Source: Caballeronia terrestris (GTDB lineage: Bacteria; Pseudomonadota; Gammaproteobacteria; Burkholderiales; Burkholderiaceae). From it: a stretch of 64,000 bases of DNA. Below are positions 34,601-42,420 of this stretch, one piece after another (the first letter of the stretch is position 1; every line of letters starts with the position of its first letter). Both the position numbers and the translations under genes were made by a program. A model generated the notes under the pieces. The model worked only from the letters and a program-made list of their open reading frames with translations. It had not been told where the DNA came from and did no database searches. The DNA is taken from the NCBI RefSeq assembly GCF_001544515.1, contig NZ_FCOL02000017.1, positions 62,001-126,000 on the forward strand, given 5' to 3'.

Positions 34601-37434
34601 GCGCGCGGCGCGCGTTGCAGGGCGAGGACGTGGTGCGCATCGTCAACGCGCGCGAGCACAACCTGAAGTCGCTCGACGTCGACATTCCGCACGGCAAGTT
34701 TAACGTGATCACGGGCGTCTCCGGCTCCGGCAAATCGACGCTCGCATTCGACATCCTGTTTCACGAAGGCCAGCGCCGCTATCTCGAATCTCTCAACGCA
34801 TACGCGCGCTCGATCGTGCAGCCGGCCGGACGCCCGGAAGTCGATGCCGTCTACGGCATTCCGCCGACGGTCGCGATCGAACAGCGTTTGTCGCGCGGCG
34901 GGCGCAAAAGTACGGTCGCGACGACTTCCGAGGTGTGGCACTTCCTGCGGTTGCTGTATGTGAAGCTCGGCATCCAGCACTGCGTCCACGACGGCGCGCC
35001 GGTTCAGGCGCAGAGCGCCGAATCGATCGCCGCGCAGATCCTGCGCGATTTCAAGGGCCAGCACGTCGGGCTGCTCGCGCCGCTCGTCGTGAACCGGAAG
35101 GGCGTCTATACCGATATTGCGAAATGGGCGAAGGCGCGCGGGAATACGCATCTGCGCGTCGACGGCGAGTTTTTGCCCGTCAGCCCGTGGCCGAAGCTCG
35201 ATCGCTTTCGCGAGCACACGATCGAACTGCCGGTCGGCGATCTCGTCGTGTCGGCGAACGACGAATCGGCTCTGCGCAAGCTGCTCGACGAGACGCTCGA
35301 AATCGGCAAAGGCGTGATGCATCTGCTCGCGCCGCTCGACGACCTGCACGGCGCGCTCAGCAACGGGCATCGTCGCGGGAAGGAGGAAACGCGTGTGTTC
35401 TCGACAAAACGCGCCTGTCCGGTGTGCGGCACGAGCTATCCGGAACTCGATCCGCGCATGTTTTCGTACAACAGCAAGCACGGGTGGTGCGGGACCTGCG
35501 TCGGCACGGGCCTGAAGCTCACGCGCGAACAACGCGCCGCCTACGACGACACGATCCTCGCCGGCGACGACCGCGGCCGCGAGCAGACCATCGGCTCGGT
35601 CGATCAGGAACCGGACGACGTCGTGGACGTGCCGTGTCCCGATTGCGAAGGCACGCGCCTGAACGAGGTCGCGCGCGCCGTGACATTCGGCAACTTCCCG
35701 ATCACGGAAGTTGGCCGCTGGACGGTCAGCGACACGCGCCAGTGGGTGCGCAAGCTCGCGTTGAAAGGCCGCGACGCCGATATCGCGCGCGACGTCGTCA
35801 GCGAAATCGAAGGGCGCCTGCAGTTTCTGGAGGAGGTCGGCCTCGGCTATCTGAGCCTCGACCGCGCCGCGCCGACGCTCTCGGGCGGCGAAGCGCAGCG
35901 CATCCGGCTCGCGGCGCAGCTCGGCAGCAATCTGCAGGGCGTCTGCTATGTGCTCGACGAACCGACCATCGGCCTGCATCCGCGCGACAACCAGATCCTG
36001 CTCGACGCCCTGAAAAAGCTCGGCGACAAGGGCAATACGCTCGTCGTCGTGGAGCATGACGAGGACACGATTCGGCGCGCCGATCACATCATCGATATCG
36101 GGCCGGGCGCGGGCAAGCGCGGCGGGACGGTGGTCGCGCAGGGCGGCGTCGGCGATCTGGCGGCGCACAAGGATTCGCTGACCGGCCAGTTTCTCGCCAA
36201 CCCGATCGTGCATCCGCTCAAACCGCGCCGCGACGTGCGCGCGGGCACAGCCAAGCGCGCGGCGACGCCCGAGCAATGGCTGACGGTCGAAGGCGCAACG
36301 CTGCACAATCTGCGCAACATCACGGCAAGCATGCCGCTTACGCGTCTCGTCGCGATTACGGGCGTCTCCGGCTCCGGCAAATCGACGCTCGCCCGCGACG
36401 TTTTGATGACGAATCTGCTCGATGCGGTCGGCCGTTCGGTGCTGTCGTCGCCCGCGACGCGCCGCGCGCGCAAAGCCGCACAAGCCGACGCGCCCGCGCG
36501 CAACCGCTCGAGCGTCCTGTCCCGCGAGGCGCCGCGTCCCAAATTCGACGTCGCGCACAACTGGCAGGGCTGCTCGGGTGTCACCGGCTGGGAATCGATC
36601 GATCGCGTGCTCGAAGTCGACCAGACGCCGATCGGCAAGACGCCGCGCTCGTGTCCGGCGACCTATATCGGCATGTGGGACACGATCCGCAAGCTGTTCG
36701 CCGATACGCTCGAAGCTCGCGCGCGCGGTTACACGCCGTCGCGTTTTTCGTTTAACACCGGCGACGGCCGTTGCCCCGCGTGCGAGGGGCAGGGCGTGCG
36801 CACGATCGCGATGAGCTTCCTGCCCGACGTGAAAGTGCCGTGCGATGTCTGTCACGGCCAGCGCTTCAACCCGGAAACGCTCGCGGTGACGTGGCGCGGC
36901 AAGAATATCGGCGAAGTGCTGACGATGGAAATCGACGAGGCCGTCGAATTTTTCGGCTCGATGACGAGCATCGCGCATCCGCTGCAGTTGATGAAAGACG
37001 TCGGGCTCGGGTATCTGACGCTCGGCCAGCCGTCGCCGACGCTCTCGGGCGGCGAGGCGCAGCGCATCAAGCTCGTGACGGAACTGAGCAAGGTTCGCGA
37101 CGATGTCACACGGCGCGGGCAAAAAGTGCCACACACGCTCTACGTGCTCGACGAGCCGACTGTCGGCCTGCATATGGCGGACGTCGCAAAATTGATCCGC
37201 GTGCTTCACCGGCTGGTGGACGGCGGCCATAGCGTCGTCGTGATCGAGCACGATCTCGACGTGATCGCTGAAGCCGACTGGGTGTTGGACCTCGGCCCGG
37301 AAGGCGGTGTGAACGGCGGGATGATCGTCGCGGCCGCCGATCCCGAGACGCTCGCACGCAACGCGCGCAGCCATACCGGCGCGGCGTTGCGGCCGGTGCT
37401 GGCGCGGGTGGCGGCGGAGGAAAACGCCGCCTGA
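31618..37434 (+). CDS. uvrA: Double-length UvrA-like excinuclease ABC subunit A (two UvrA modules in one chain)
   Basis: A 1938-residue protein, twice the usual 940-960. It contains four Walker A motifs near residues 33, 662, 1033 and 1582 (GPSGSGKSS once, then GVSGSGKST three times). Each has its own LSGGE signature and Walker B. Zinc-binding CxxC groups include CETCRGF, CPACDGAR, CPTCGGSG, CPVCGTS, CPDCEGTR and CPACEGQG. Residues 1-970 and about 1005-1938 thus each form a full UvrA. UvrA dimers scan for DNA lesions and load UvrB; here one chain may mimic the dimer. It starts at GTG with a poor ribosome site and sits behind a LexA-box promoter. An ordinary uvrA gene probably exists elsewhere. 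The convergent cyanase gene ends 18 bp downstream. Confidence 0.93.
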   Translation: MALNNAIRIRGARQHNLKNLDLDLFTGQMTVVTGPSGSGKSSLVFDTLYAEGQRRYVETFSAYARQFLDRMDRPQVDRVDGVPPAIAIDQTNPVRSSRSTVGTMTELNDHLKLFYARAAELFDRKTSHQVRHDTPETIYAELLERTRAGDPRIAITFPVELPDTASDEEVTQWLSASGYTRVQAKRHVETESGARQLLDVVADRFRLQNTERSRALEAIEGALLRGTGRVNVYVLADEGEPEIWRFSTGLHSPESDIRYADPQPALFSFNSAYGACETCRGFGRVIGVDLGLVIPDERKTLKEGAVKTLQTPAWKENQDDLVRYGAKAGIRLGVPWSELTQKERDWVIKGSPEWTGKWGNQWYGVQRFFDYLESKAYKMHIRVLLSKYRSYTKCPACDGARLKTEALLWRLGTKEQADAVLSPADRFMPTGVEWTRPQLEAMPGLTLHDLMLMPIERIRRFFDSLTLPSTLLDEALKLLHAEVRTRLKYLCDVGLGYLTLDRQSRTLSGGEVQRINLTTALGTSLVNTLFVLDEPSIGLHPRDLNRIVEAMHRLRDAGNTLVVVEHDPSVMLAADRLIDMGPGPGERGGDIVYDGSPNEIQNSDTLTGAYLGGRKHVAHASNWLRRLVDGSTPRLILEGASDHNLRDVTVEIPLQRLVCVTGVSGSGKSTLIQDVLAPALARHFGKATEAPGAFRTLQGADQLSDVVFVDQSPIGRTARSNPASYVGAFDEIRKLFAKAPLAAQRGYGASMFSFNSGDGRCPTCGGSGFEHVEMQFLSDVYLRCPDCDGRRYRAEILEVKIERGGRHLSVADVLELTVSEAVALFANDAEVLRVLQPIVDVGLEYVKLGQPVPTLSGGEAQRLKLAGFLAETSQAKGGKQGRLFMFDEPTTGLHFDDIAKLMQALRRLLERGHSLIVIEHNLDVIRAADWIIDLGPEGGDGGGQVVCIGTPDDVAACEQSHTGRALLDYEESMAPGAAEKRASGVPLQLAAEVASARRALQGEDVVRIVNAREHNLKSLDVDIPHGKFNVITGVSGSGKSTLAFDILFHEGQRRYLESLNAYARSIVQPAGRPEVDAVYGIPPTVAIEQRLSRGGRKSTVATTSEVWHFLRLLYVKLGIQHCVHDGAPVQAQSAESIAAQILRDFKGQHVGLLAPLVVNRKGVYTDIAKWAKARGNTHLRVDGEFLPVSPWPKLDRFREHTIELPVGDLVVSANDESALRKLLDETLEIGKGVMHLLAPLDDLHGALSNGHRRGKEETRVFSTKRACPVCGTSYPELDPRMFSYNSKHGWCGTCVGTGLKLTREQRAAYDDTILAGDDRGREQTIGSVDQEPDDVVDVPCPDCEGTRLNEVARAVTFGNFPITEVGRWTVSDTRQWVRKLALKGRDADIARDVVSEIEGRLQFLEEVGLGYLSLDRAAPTLSGGEAQRIRLAAQLGSNLQGVCYVLDEPTIGLHPRDNQILLDALKKLGDKGNTLVVVEHDEDTIRRADHIIDIGPGAGKRGGTVVAQGGVGDLAAHKDSLTGQFLANPIVHPLKPRRDVRAGTAKRAATPEQWLTVEGATLHNLRNITASMPLTRLVAITGVSGSGKSTLARDVLMTNLLDAVGRSVLSSPATRRARKAAQADAPARNRSSVLSREAPRPKFDVAHNWQGCSGVTGWESIDRVLEVDQTPIGKTPRSCPATYIGMWDTIRKLFADTLEARARGYTPSRFSFNTGDGRCPACEGQGVRTIAMSFLPDVKVPCDVCHGQRFNPETLAVTWRGKNIGEVLTMEIDEAVEFFGSMTSIAHPLQLMKDVGLGYLTLGQPSPTLSGGEAQRIKLVTELSKVRDDVTRRGQKVPHTLYVLDEPTVGLHMADVAKLIRVLHRLVDGGHSVVVIEHDLDVIAEADWVLDLGPEGGVNGGMIVAAADPETLARNARSHTGAALRPVLARVAAEENAA

Positions 37435-37452
37435 CTGCGGTTGGGTCACCGT

Positions 37453-37902
37453 TCAATAACTCTTGTAGGGCAGAAACTTGCCCGACAGCACCACGTTGAC
37501 CCGATCCCCCTTGGGATCGGGTTGGCGCTGAATGTCCATCGAAAAATCGATCGCGCTCATGATGCCGTCGCCGAATTCCTCGTGAATCAGTTCCTTGATC
37601 GTCGTCCCGTAGACGCTGACGATTTCGTACCAGCGGTAGATCAGCGGATCGGTCGGCACGGCGCTTGGCAGCGAGCCTTTATACGGAACGATCTGAAGCC
37701 ACGCGACGGCTTCATCGGAAAGTTCGAATATTTCGCCTACGGTCGTCGCCTTGTCTTTGGTGAAGGTCATCTGGCCGAGGCAGCCAGCCGTCACCCATTC
37801 CTTGCTCAGGCCGACTTTTTGCGCGACATCGGCCCATTTCAGCCCCTTGCCGACCTTCGCGGCGAGAATCATCCGCGTCACTTCGCTACGATCTGAAATC
37901 AT
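37453..37902 (-). CDS. cynS: Cyanase (cyanate hydratase)
   Basis: A 149-residue enzyme that turns cyanate and bicarbonate into carbamate, and hence ammonia and CO2. The catalytic residues align with the E. coli enzyme with a six-residue offset: Arg90 and Glu93 in YRWYEI, and Ser116 in GIMSAIDF. The N-terminal helical domain (WADVAQKVGLSKEWVTAGCLGQ) and the C-terminal LSGKFLPY are typical. An AAGGAG site precedes the ATG at 37902. No cynR or cynT is adjacent. It pairs functionally with the cyanide-linked Nit1C cluster 25 kb away, since cyanide oxidation can give cyanate; that link is inference. Confidence 0.95.
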   Translation of the reverse strand: MISDRSEVTRMILAAKVGKGLKWADVAQKVGLSKEWVTAGCLGQMTFTKDKATTVGEIFELSDEAVAWLQIVPYKGSLPSAVPTDPLIYRWYEIVSVYGTTIKELIHEEFGDGIMSAIDFSMDIQRQPDPKGDRVNVVLSGKFLPYKSY

Positions 37903-37951
37903 CGCTGTCACTCCTTGAAAGAAACCGATCGAGTTTAGGTGGACAAAAATC

Positions 37952-38365
37952 ATGACTCAGGCGATCTCGAATCTCGACGTGCTGCTTGCTTCGATGCAAC
38001 CCGAATTGCACGCGGGCGTGTATGTTTTCGCGTCGGTGCCGTTCGATGCCGATTTGCGTGGTATTGAACCGATCGCGACTGTCCGCGAATGGGAAGGGCT
38101 AACCGTGGTCGTCGAGGAAAGCGAAGCCGCGAGAGCCGGGCTGACACCACTCTTTCGCGCTGCCTGGATTACGCTGACGGTTCACTCCGATTTGAACGCC
38201 GTCGGCCTAACCGCCGCCTTCGCCCGCGCACTCGGCGACGCGAACATCAGTTGCAATGTCGTCGCGGCCGCGTTTCATGACCATATTTTCGTACCTGTCG
38301 ACGATGCCGGGCGTGCCTTGGCCGCGCTCGAAGCGCTCCAAAAACGCGCTTCGGCGAGAGAATGA
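37952..38365 (+). CDS. ACT domain-containing protein (CASTOR-like)
   Basis: A 137-residue protein with two ACT-like halves: LHAGVYVFASVPFDA followed by IATVREWEGLTVVVEES, then WITLTVHSDLNAVGLTAAFARALGDANISCNVVAAAFHDHIFVPVDDAGRAL. These small ACT proteins probably bind amino acids. The start is divergent from cynS with a 49-bp gap. No partner enzyme is adjacent, so the ligand and role are unknown. Confidence 0.85.
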   Translation: MTQAISNLDVLLASMQPELHAGVYVFASVPFDADLRGIEPIATVREWEGLTVVVEESEAARAGLTPLFRAAWITLTVHSDLNAVGLTAAFARALGDANISCNVVAAAFHDHIFVPVDDAGRALAALEALQKRASARE

Positions 38366-38428
38366 AGCACACGCTACACGCTGGTATGCTTGCCCCCTCG
38401 ACCAATCAGGACCAGAACAAACTTCAAG

Positions 38429-39709
38429 ATGGAAACGCAGGATAAAGCAGCAGCACTCAAACGCATGAAGTGGTTCGCGGCGGCCTTGCTGGTGGCGGCT
38501 GGCGCGTTGTTCGCGCTCGCCAAGAGCCAGCACGATGCCGGCGCGTGGGCGTGGGTCTCGGCGTTCGCAGAAGCGGCGATGGTCGGCGCGCTCGCGGACT
38601 GGTTCGCGGTCGTCGCGCTCTTTCGCCATCCGCTCGGCGTGCCCATCCCGCACACGGCGATCCTGCCCGCGAACAAGGCACGCGTCGCCGACAACCTCGC
38701 CGCGTTCGTGCGCGACCGCTTTCTCGGCACCGACGCGTTGGTCGATCGCGTGAACGCGTTCGACCCCGCCGGCCGTCTCTCGATATGGCTCGCCGAGCCG
38801 AAGAACGCCGAACTGCTCGGCAGAAAGGCGGTGACGTCGGCAAGCCAGCTCTTGAACTTCATCGACGACGCGCGCATCAAGACGATGCTCTACGACGCGC
38901 TGCGCCGCCGCGCCGAGAAATTCGACCTCGCGGGCGCGGCGGGTGGCCTGCTCTCCACGCTGACCGCCGACCAGCGCCATCAACTGCTGCTCGACGAAGG
39001 CCTGCGCGAACTGGCCGACTGGCTGGACCGCGGCGACGTGCAGCAGATGCTCGCCGACAAGATCGTGCAAGTGGCGGGCGAGGAGTATCCGAAGCTCGTC
39101 GGCGCGCTTGGTTTCATCGGACTGAACGCCGAGGAACTCGGCAACAAGTTCGCTGCGGGCCTCGTGCGCGGCGCGAACACGTGGCTGCACGACATCAGCA
39201 GCGACCCGGAACACGAGCGCCGCAAGGCATTCGACCGCGCGGTGGAAGGGTTCGTCGAACGGCTGAAGTCCGATCCGGCGTTCAAGTCGCGCATCGACGA
39301 GCACAAGCGGCAATGGCTCGATCGGCCGGAACTGCGCGCGTACGTCAACGGCCTGTGGGACGAGTTCACCGCTTGGCTGCACGCTGATCTTGAACGCCCG
39401 TCTTCGACGCTGCATACCAAGGTGGTCAGCGTGGCCGCGACTTTCGCGCAGGCGCTCGGCAGCGATCCGGCGCTGCGCGGCTCGATCAACGAGCACATGC
39501 GCGATGCGTTGAAGGCGCTCGCGCCCGAACTGCGCGAAGGCATCGCGAAGCACATCGCGACGACCGTTCGCCAATGGGACGATGCCACGCTCGTACGCGA
39601 CGTCGAACTGAACATCGGTCGCGACCTGCAGTTCATCCGCGTGAACGGTACGCTGGTAGGCGGCGCGGTCGGGCTGCTGATTCATGCGGTGTCGCTTTTG
39701 ACCGTTTGA
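38429..39709 (+). CDS. DUF445 family membrane protein
   Basis: A 426-residue inner-membrane protein. A helix at about residues 13-30 is followed by AEAAMVGALADWFAVVALFRHPLGVPIPHTAIL, the DUF445 signature, then a long mainly helical region and a C-terminal membrane helix with LVGGAVGLLIHAVSLL. The family is widespread and its function is unknown. The gene lies 63 bp after the ACT gene on the same strand; a shared transcript is possible. Confidence 0.9.
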   Translation: METQDKAAALKRMKWFAAALLVAAGALFALAKSQHDAGAWAWVSAFAEAAMVGALADWFAVVALFRHPLGVPIPHTAILPANKARVADNLAAFVRDRFLGTDALVDRVNAFDPAGRLSIWLAEPKNAELLGRKAVTSASQLLNFIDDARIKTMLYDALRRRAEKFDLAGAAGGLLSTLTADQRHQLLLDEGLRELADWLDRGDVQQMLADKIVQVAGEEYPKLVGALGFIGLNAEELGNKFAAGLVRGANTWLHDISSDPEHERRKAFDRAVEGFVERLKSDPAFKSRIDEHKRQWLDRPELRAYVNGLWDEFTAWLHADLERPSSTLHTKVVSVAATFAQALGSDPALRGSINEHMRDALKALAPELREGIAKHIATTVRQWDDATLVRDVELNIGRDLQFIRVNGTLVGGAVGLLIHAVSLLTV

Positions 39710-39761
39710 GACGAATCGCGCGGTCTGAGGGGTTTCGAACATTTTCGTGAGCTCGTTAAAT

Positions 39762-40238
39762 ATGGCCAATCCGAACACCGAACTGATCGAGCGCTTCTAC
39801 CGCGCCTTTCAGAACCTCGACGCCGAAGCGATGACCGAGTGCTACGCGCACGACATCCGCTTCGAGGACCCGGTGTTCGGCACGCTGCGCGGCCGCGAAG
39901 CGGGCGACATGTGGCGCATGCTGCTCGCGCGCGCGTCGGACTTTTCGCTGACGTATAGCGATATCAAGACTTCGGGCCAGACCGCGACCGCAAGCTGCGT
40001 CGCGACGTATCTGTTCTCGCGCACCAGACGCAAGGTGATCAACGAAATCCACTCGAAGTTCGCGATCCGCGATGGCCTGATCGTCGAACACACCGATACC
40101 TTCGATCTCTGGCGCTGGAGCCGGCAGGCGCTCGGCCTGAAAGGCTGGCTGCTCGGCGGGACGTCGTTCGTGCAAGACAAGATCCGCAAGGAAGCGCGCA
40201 AAGGTCTGGCGGAATATCGCAGGCAGGCCGCGTCATGA
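39762..40238 (+). CDS. SnoaL/NTF2-like protein
   Basis: A 158-residue protein with the NTF2-like cone fold pattern: NTELIERFYRAFQNLDAEAMTECYAHDIRFEDPVFG, then a strand-rich C-terminal part with IRDGLIVEHTDTFDLWRWSRQALG. Such proteins are either ketosteroid-isomerase-like enzymes or binding proteins; the function here is unknown. I use the ATG at 39762 rather than an in-frame GTG at 39747. The stop overlaps the start of the debranching-enzyme gene by 4 bp. Confidence 0.85.
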   Translation: MANPNTELIERFYRAFQNLDAEAMTECYAHDIRFEDPVFGTLRGREAGDMWRMLLARASDFSLTYSDIKTSGQTATASCVATYLFSRTRRKVINEIHSKFAIRDGLIVEHTDTFDLWRWSRQALGLKGWLLGGTSFVQDKIRKEARKGLAEYRRQAAS

Positions 40239-42148
40239 CGCGCGTCGATCAGCCTTTCGATCGCGCGCGCCTCGAAGACGAATGGCTCGAAGCGGATGGC
40301 TTCGGCGGTTTCGCGTCGGGCACCGTCGGTTTGATGCGTACACGCCGCTATCACGCGCTGCTGCTCACCGCGACGCAGCCGCCGACGGGCCGCGTCGTGC
40401 TGGTGAACGGCATCGAGGCCTGGCTCGACGTGAACGACACGCGTTTTCCGCTGACGATGCAGTGCTACGCGCCGGACGTGATCTACCCCGACGCCTCCGC
40501 CAGCCTGCTTTCTTTCGACACCACGCCTTGGCCCACTTGGCGTTTCCGAATCAATGAGCGGTTGGTGGTCATTGCGGAAGTGTTTGTCGCGAAAGAGAGC
40601 CGCGAAACGGTATTGAGATGGCGCTTCGAAGGCGCTGACGTCCCGAACGCCGCCACGCTGCACGTGCGGCCGCTGCTCTCGGGCCGCGACTACCACTCGA
40701 TGCATCACGAGAATCCGGCGTTCGGCTTCGACGCGCATGTCGATGGCGAGCGCGTGAGTTGGCAGCCCTACGGCGGCTTGCCTGTCGTCGTGGCGTCGAC
40801 GAATGGCGTGTATGCCCATGCGCCCGACTGGTATCGCAATTTCTGCTATGTCCGCGAGCGGGAGCGGGGCCTCGATTTCACTGAGGACCTCGCGACGCCA
40901 GGCGTCTTTTCGTTCGACCTGACGCAAGGCGAGGCAGTGATGATCCTGAGCGCAGAGACAGGCACTGCGAGCCCTGCGCGGGAACGCGTAGTTGGACTCG
41001 CTGAAATCGAAGTGGAACGCCGCGCCGCGCTCGGCTCGCGCCTCCAGCGTTCTGCCGACGCCTACGTCATCGCGCGCGGTGACGGGCACACGATCCTCGC
41101 GGGCTTCCCGTGGTTCACCGATTGGGGCCGCGACACGTTCATCTCGATGCGCGGCCTGCTGATCGCGCAGGGACGCCTTCAATACGCGGAATCGATCCTG
41201 CTCGAATGGGCCGACATGCTTTCCGATGGCATGCTGCCAAACCGCTTTCCCGACCGCGGCGGCATGCCGGAATACAACTCGGTCGATGCCTCGCTGTGGT
41301 TTGCGGTGGCTGTGCACGATTACCTTGCGACAAATCACGCGCTCGCCGCTACTCGCAGCCGGCTGCAACGGGCCGTCGACGCGATCCTCGACGGTTATAC
41401 GCGAGGCACGCGCTTCGGCATCGCGGTCGATGACGACGGCCTCGTGCGCGCCGGTGTGCCGGGCGTGCAACTGACGTGGATGGACGCGAAAGTCGACGGC
41501 TGGGTGGTGACTCCGCGCATCGGCAAGCCGGTCGAGGTGCAGGCGCTCTGGATCAACGCGCTGCGCATCGCACTCGACTGGAACCCGAATTGGAGCGAAC
41601 TCGAAGCGCGCGCCCGGCGCTCGTTCGAACAGCGTTTCGTCGATCCGTCGACGGGTGCGCTGTTCGACGTCGTCGATGTGGATCACGAGCCGGGGAAAAT
41701 CGACCGCTCGATTCGTCCGAACCAGATTTTCGCTGTGGGCGGCTTGCCGTTCGCGTTGCTCAACGGCGCCGCCGCAAATGCCGTGGTCGCGCAGGTCGAA
41801 GCGCATCTGCTCACACCGCTTGGGCTGCGCACGCTCGCGCCTTCCGACCCGGCTTATCGAGGGCTCTACAGTGGTGGTCTTTTTGAACGCGATTCGGCCT
41901 ATCACCAGGGCACGGTGTGGCCGTGGCTCATCGGCCCGTTCATCGAAGCGTGGATCAGGCTGCACGGGACGCAAGGCGTACGCGAGCGCTTCCTCGCGCC
42001 GCTCTACGCGCATCTGGATCATGGCGGCCTCGGTCACATTTGCGAAGTGGCGGATGGCGACGCGCCGCATATGCCCGGCGGCACGCCGTGCCAGGCGTGG
42101 TCGCTCGGGGAACTGCTGCGAATGGAGAAGCTGATCGGCAGACGATGA
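40235..42148 (+). CDS. Glycogen debranching-type amylo-alpha-1,6-glucosidase (GH133-like)
   Basis: A 637-residue protein with a bacterial GDE N-terminal domain (EWLEADGFGGFASGTVGLMRTRRYHALLL near residue 16) and an (alpha/alpha)6-barrel catalytic domain with PWFTDWGRDTFISMRGLL around residue 290 and LPNRFPDRGGMPEYNSVDASLWF. The Asp in DWGRD and a later Glu are the likely catalytic acids. It would cleave alpha-1,6 branches of glycogen or limit dextrins in the cytoplasm. It overlaps the SnoaL-like gene (ATGA). A second hydrolase of the same fold class follows 272 bp later. No glycogen synthase or phosphorylase is in view. Confidence 0.9.
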   Translation: MTRVDQPFDRARLEDEWLEADGFGGFASGTVGLMRTRRYHALLLTATQPPTGRVVLVNGIEAWLDVNDTRFPLTMQCYAPDVIYPDASASLLSFDTTPWPTWRFRINERLVVIAEVFVAKESRETVLRWRFEGADVPNAATLHVRPLLSGRDYHSMHHENPAFGFDAHVDGERVSWQPYGGLPVVVASTNGVYAHAPDWYRNFCYVRERERGLDFTEDLATPGVFSFDLTQGEAVMILSAETGTASPARERVVGLAEIEVERRAALGSRLQRSADAYVIARGDGHTILAGFPWFTDWGRDTFISMRGLLIAQGRLQYAESILLEWADMLSDGMLPNRFPDRGGMPEYNSVDASLWFAVAVHDYLATNHALAATRSRLQRAVDAILDGYTRGTRFGIAVDDDGLVRAGVPGVQLTWMDAKVDGWVVTPRIGKPVEVQALWINALRIALDWNPNWSELEARARRSFEQRFVDPSTGALFDVVDVDHEPGKIDRSIRPNQIFAVGGLPFALLNGAAANAVVAQVEAHLLTPLGLRTLAPSDPAYRGLYSGGLFERDSAYHQGTVWPWLIGPFIEAWIRLHGTQGVRERFLAPLYAHLDHGGLGHICEVADGDAPHMPGGTPCQAWSLGELLRMEKLIGRR

Positions 42149-42420
42149 CCGATGTGCGTGAGTGGTGCCTGTGTTCATGTGCTTGCCTTGTTCAATCGAC
42201 GGGCCGATGTTAGCAATACCGAGCTTTTGGCTGTCCAGCGAAATTTCATCATGGCGGTTATGAGTTTTCATCGATACCCGTTCGCCAAAGTCATGAGCGA
42301 TACTGCGGCTTCGCTAAGTTTTCCGTTAAGCAATGGTCAAACACATCACTGGCCAAAAGCGCTAAATTGTGGGTCTTTCCGCGGTGGGAAACCCTGAAGT
42401 TCAGTACGAAGGAGACATCC

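Noticed and set aside
33883..37449. Open reading frame of 1188 codons on the minus strand opposite the UvrA gene
   Set aside because: It mirrors the codon structure of the real gene in high-GC DNA, is Arg/His/Asp-rich and shows no recognisable domain. The plus strand has clear UvrA motifs throughout.
39842..42271. Open frame of 809 codons opposite the SnoaL-like and debranching-enzyme genes
   Set aside because: It runs antisense to two well-supported genes with no domain or ribosome site; a high-GC shadow frame.
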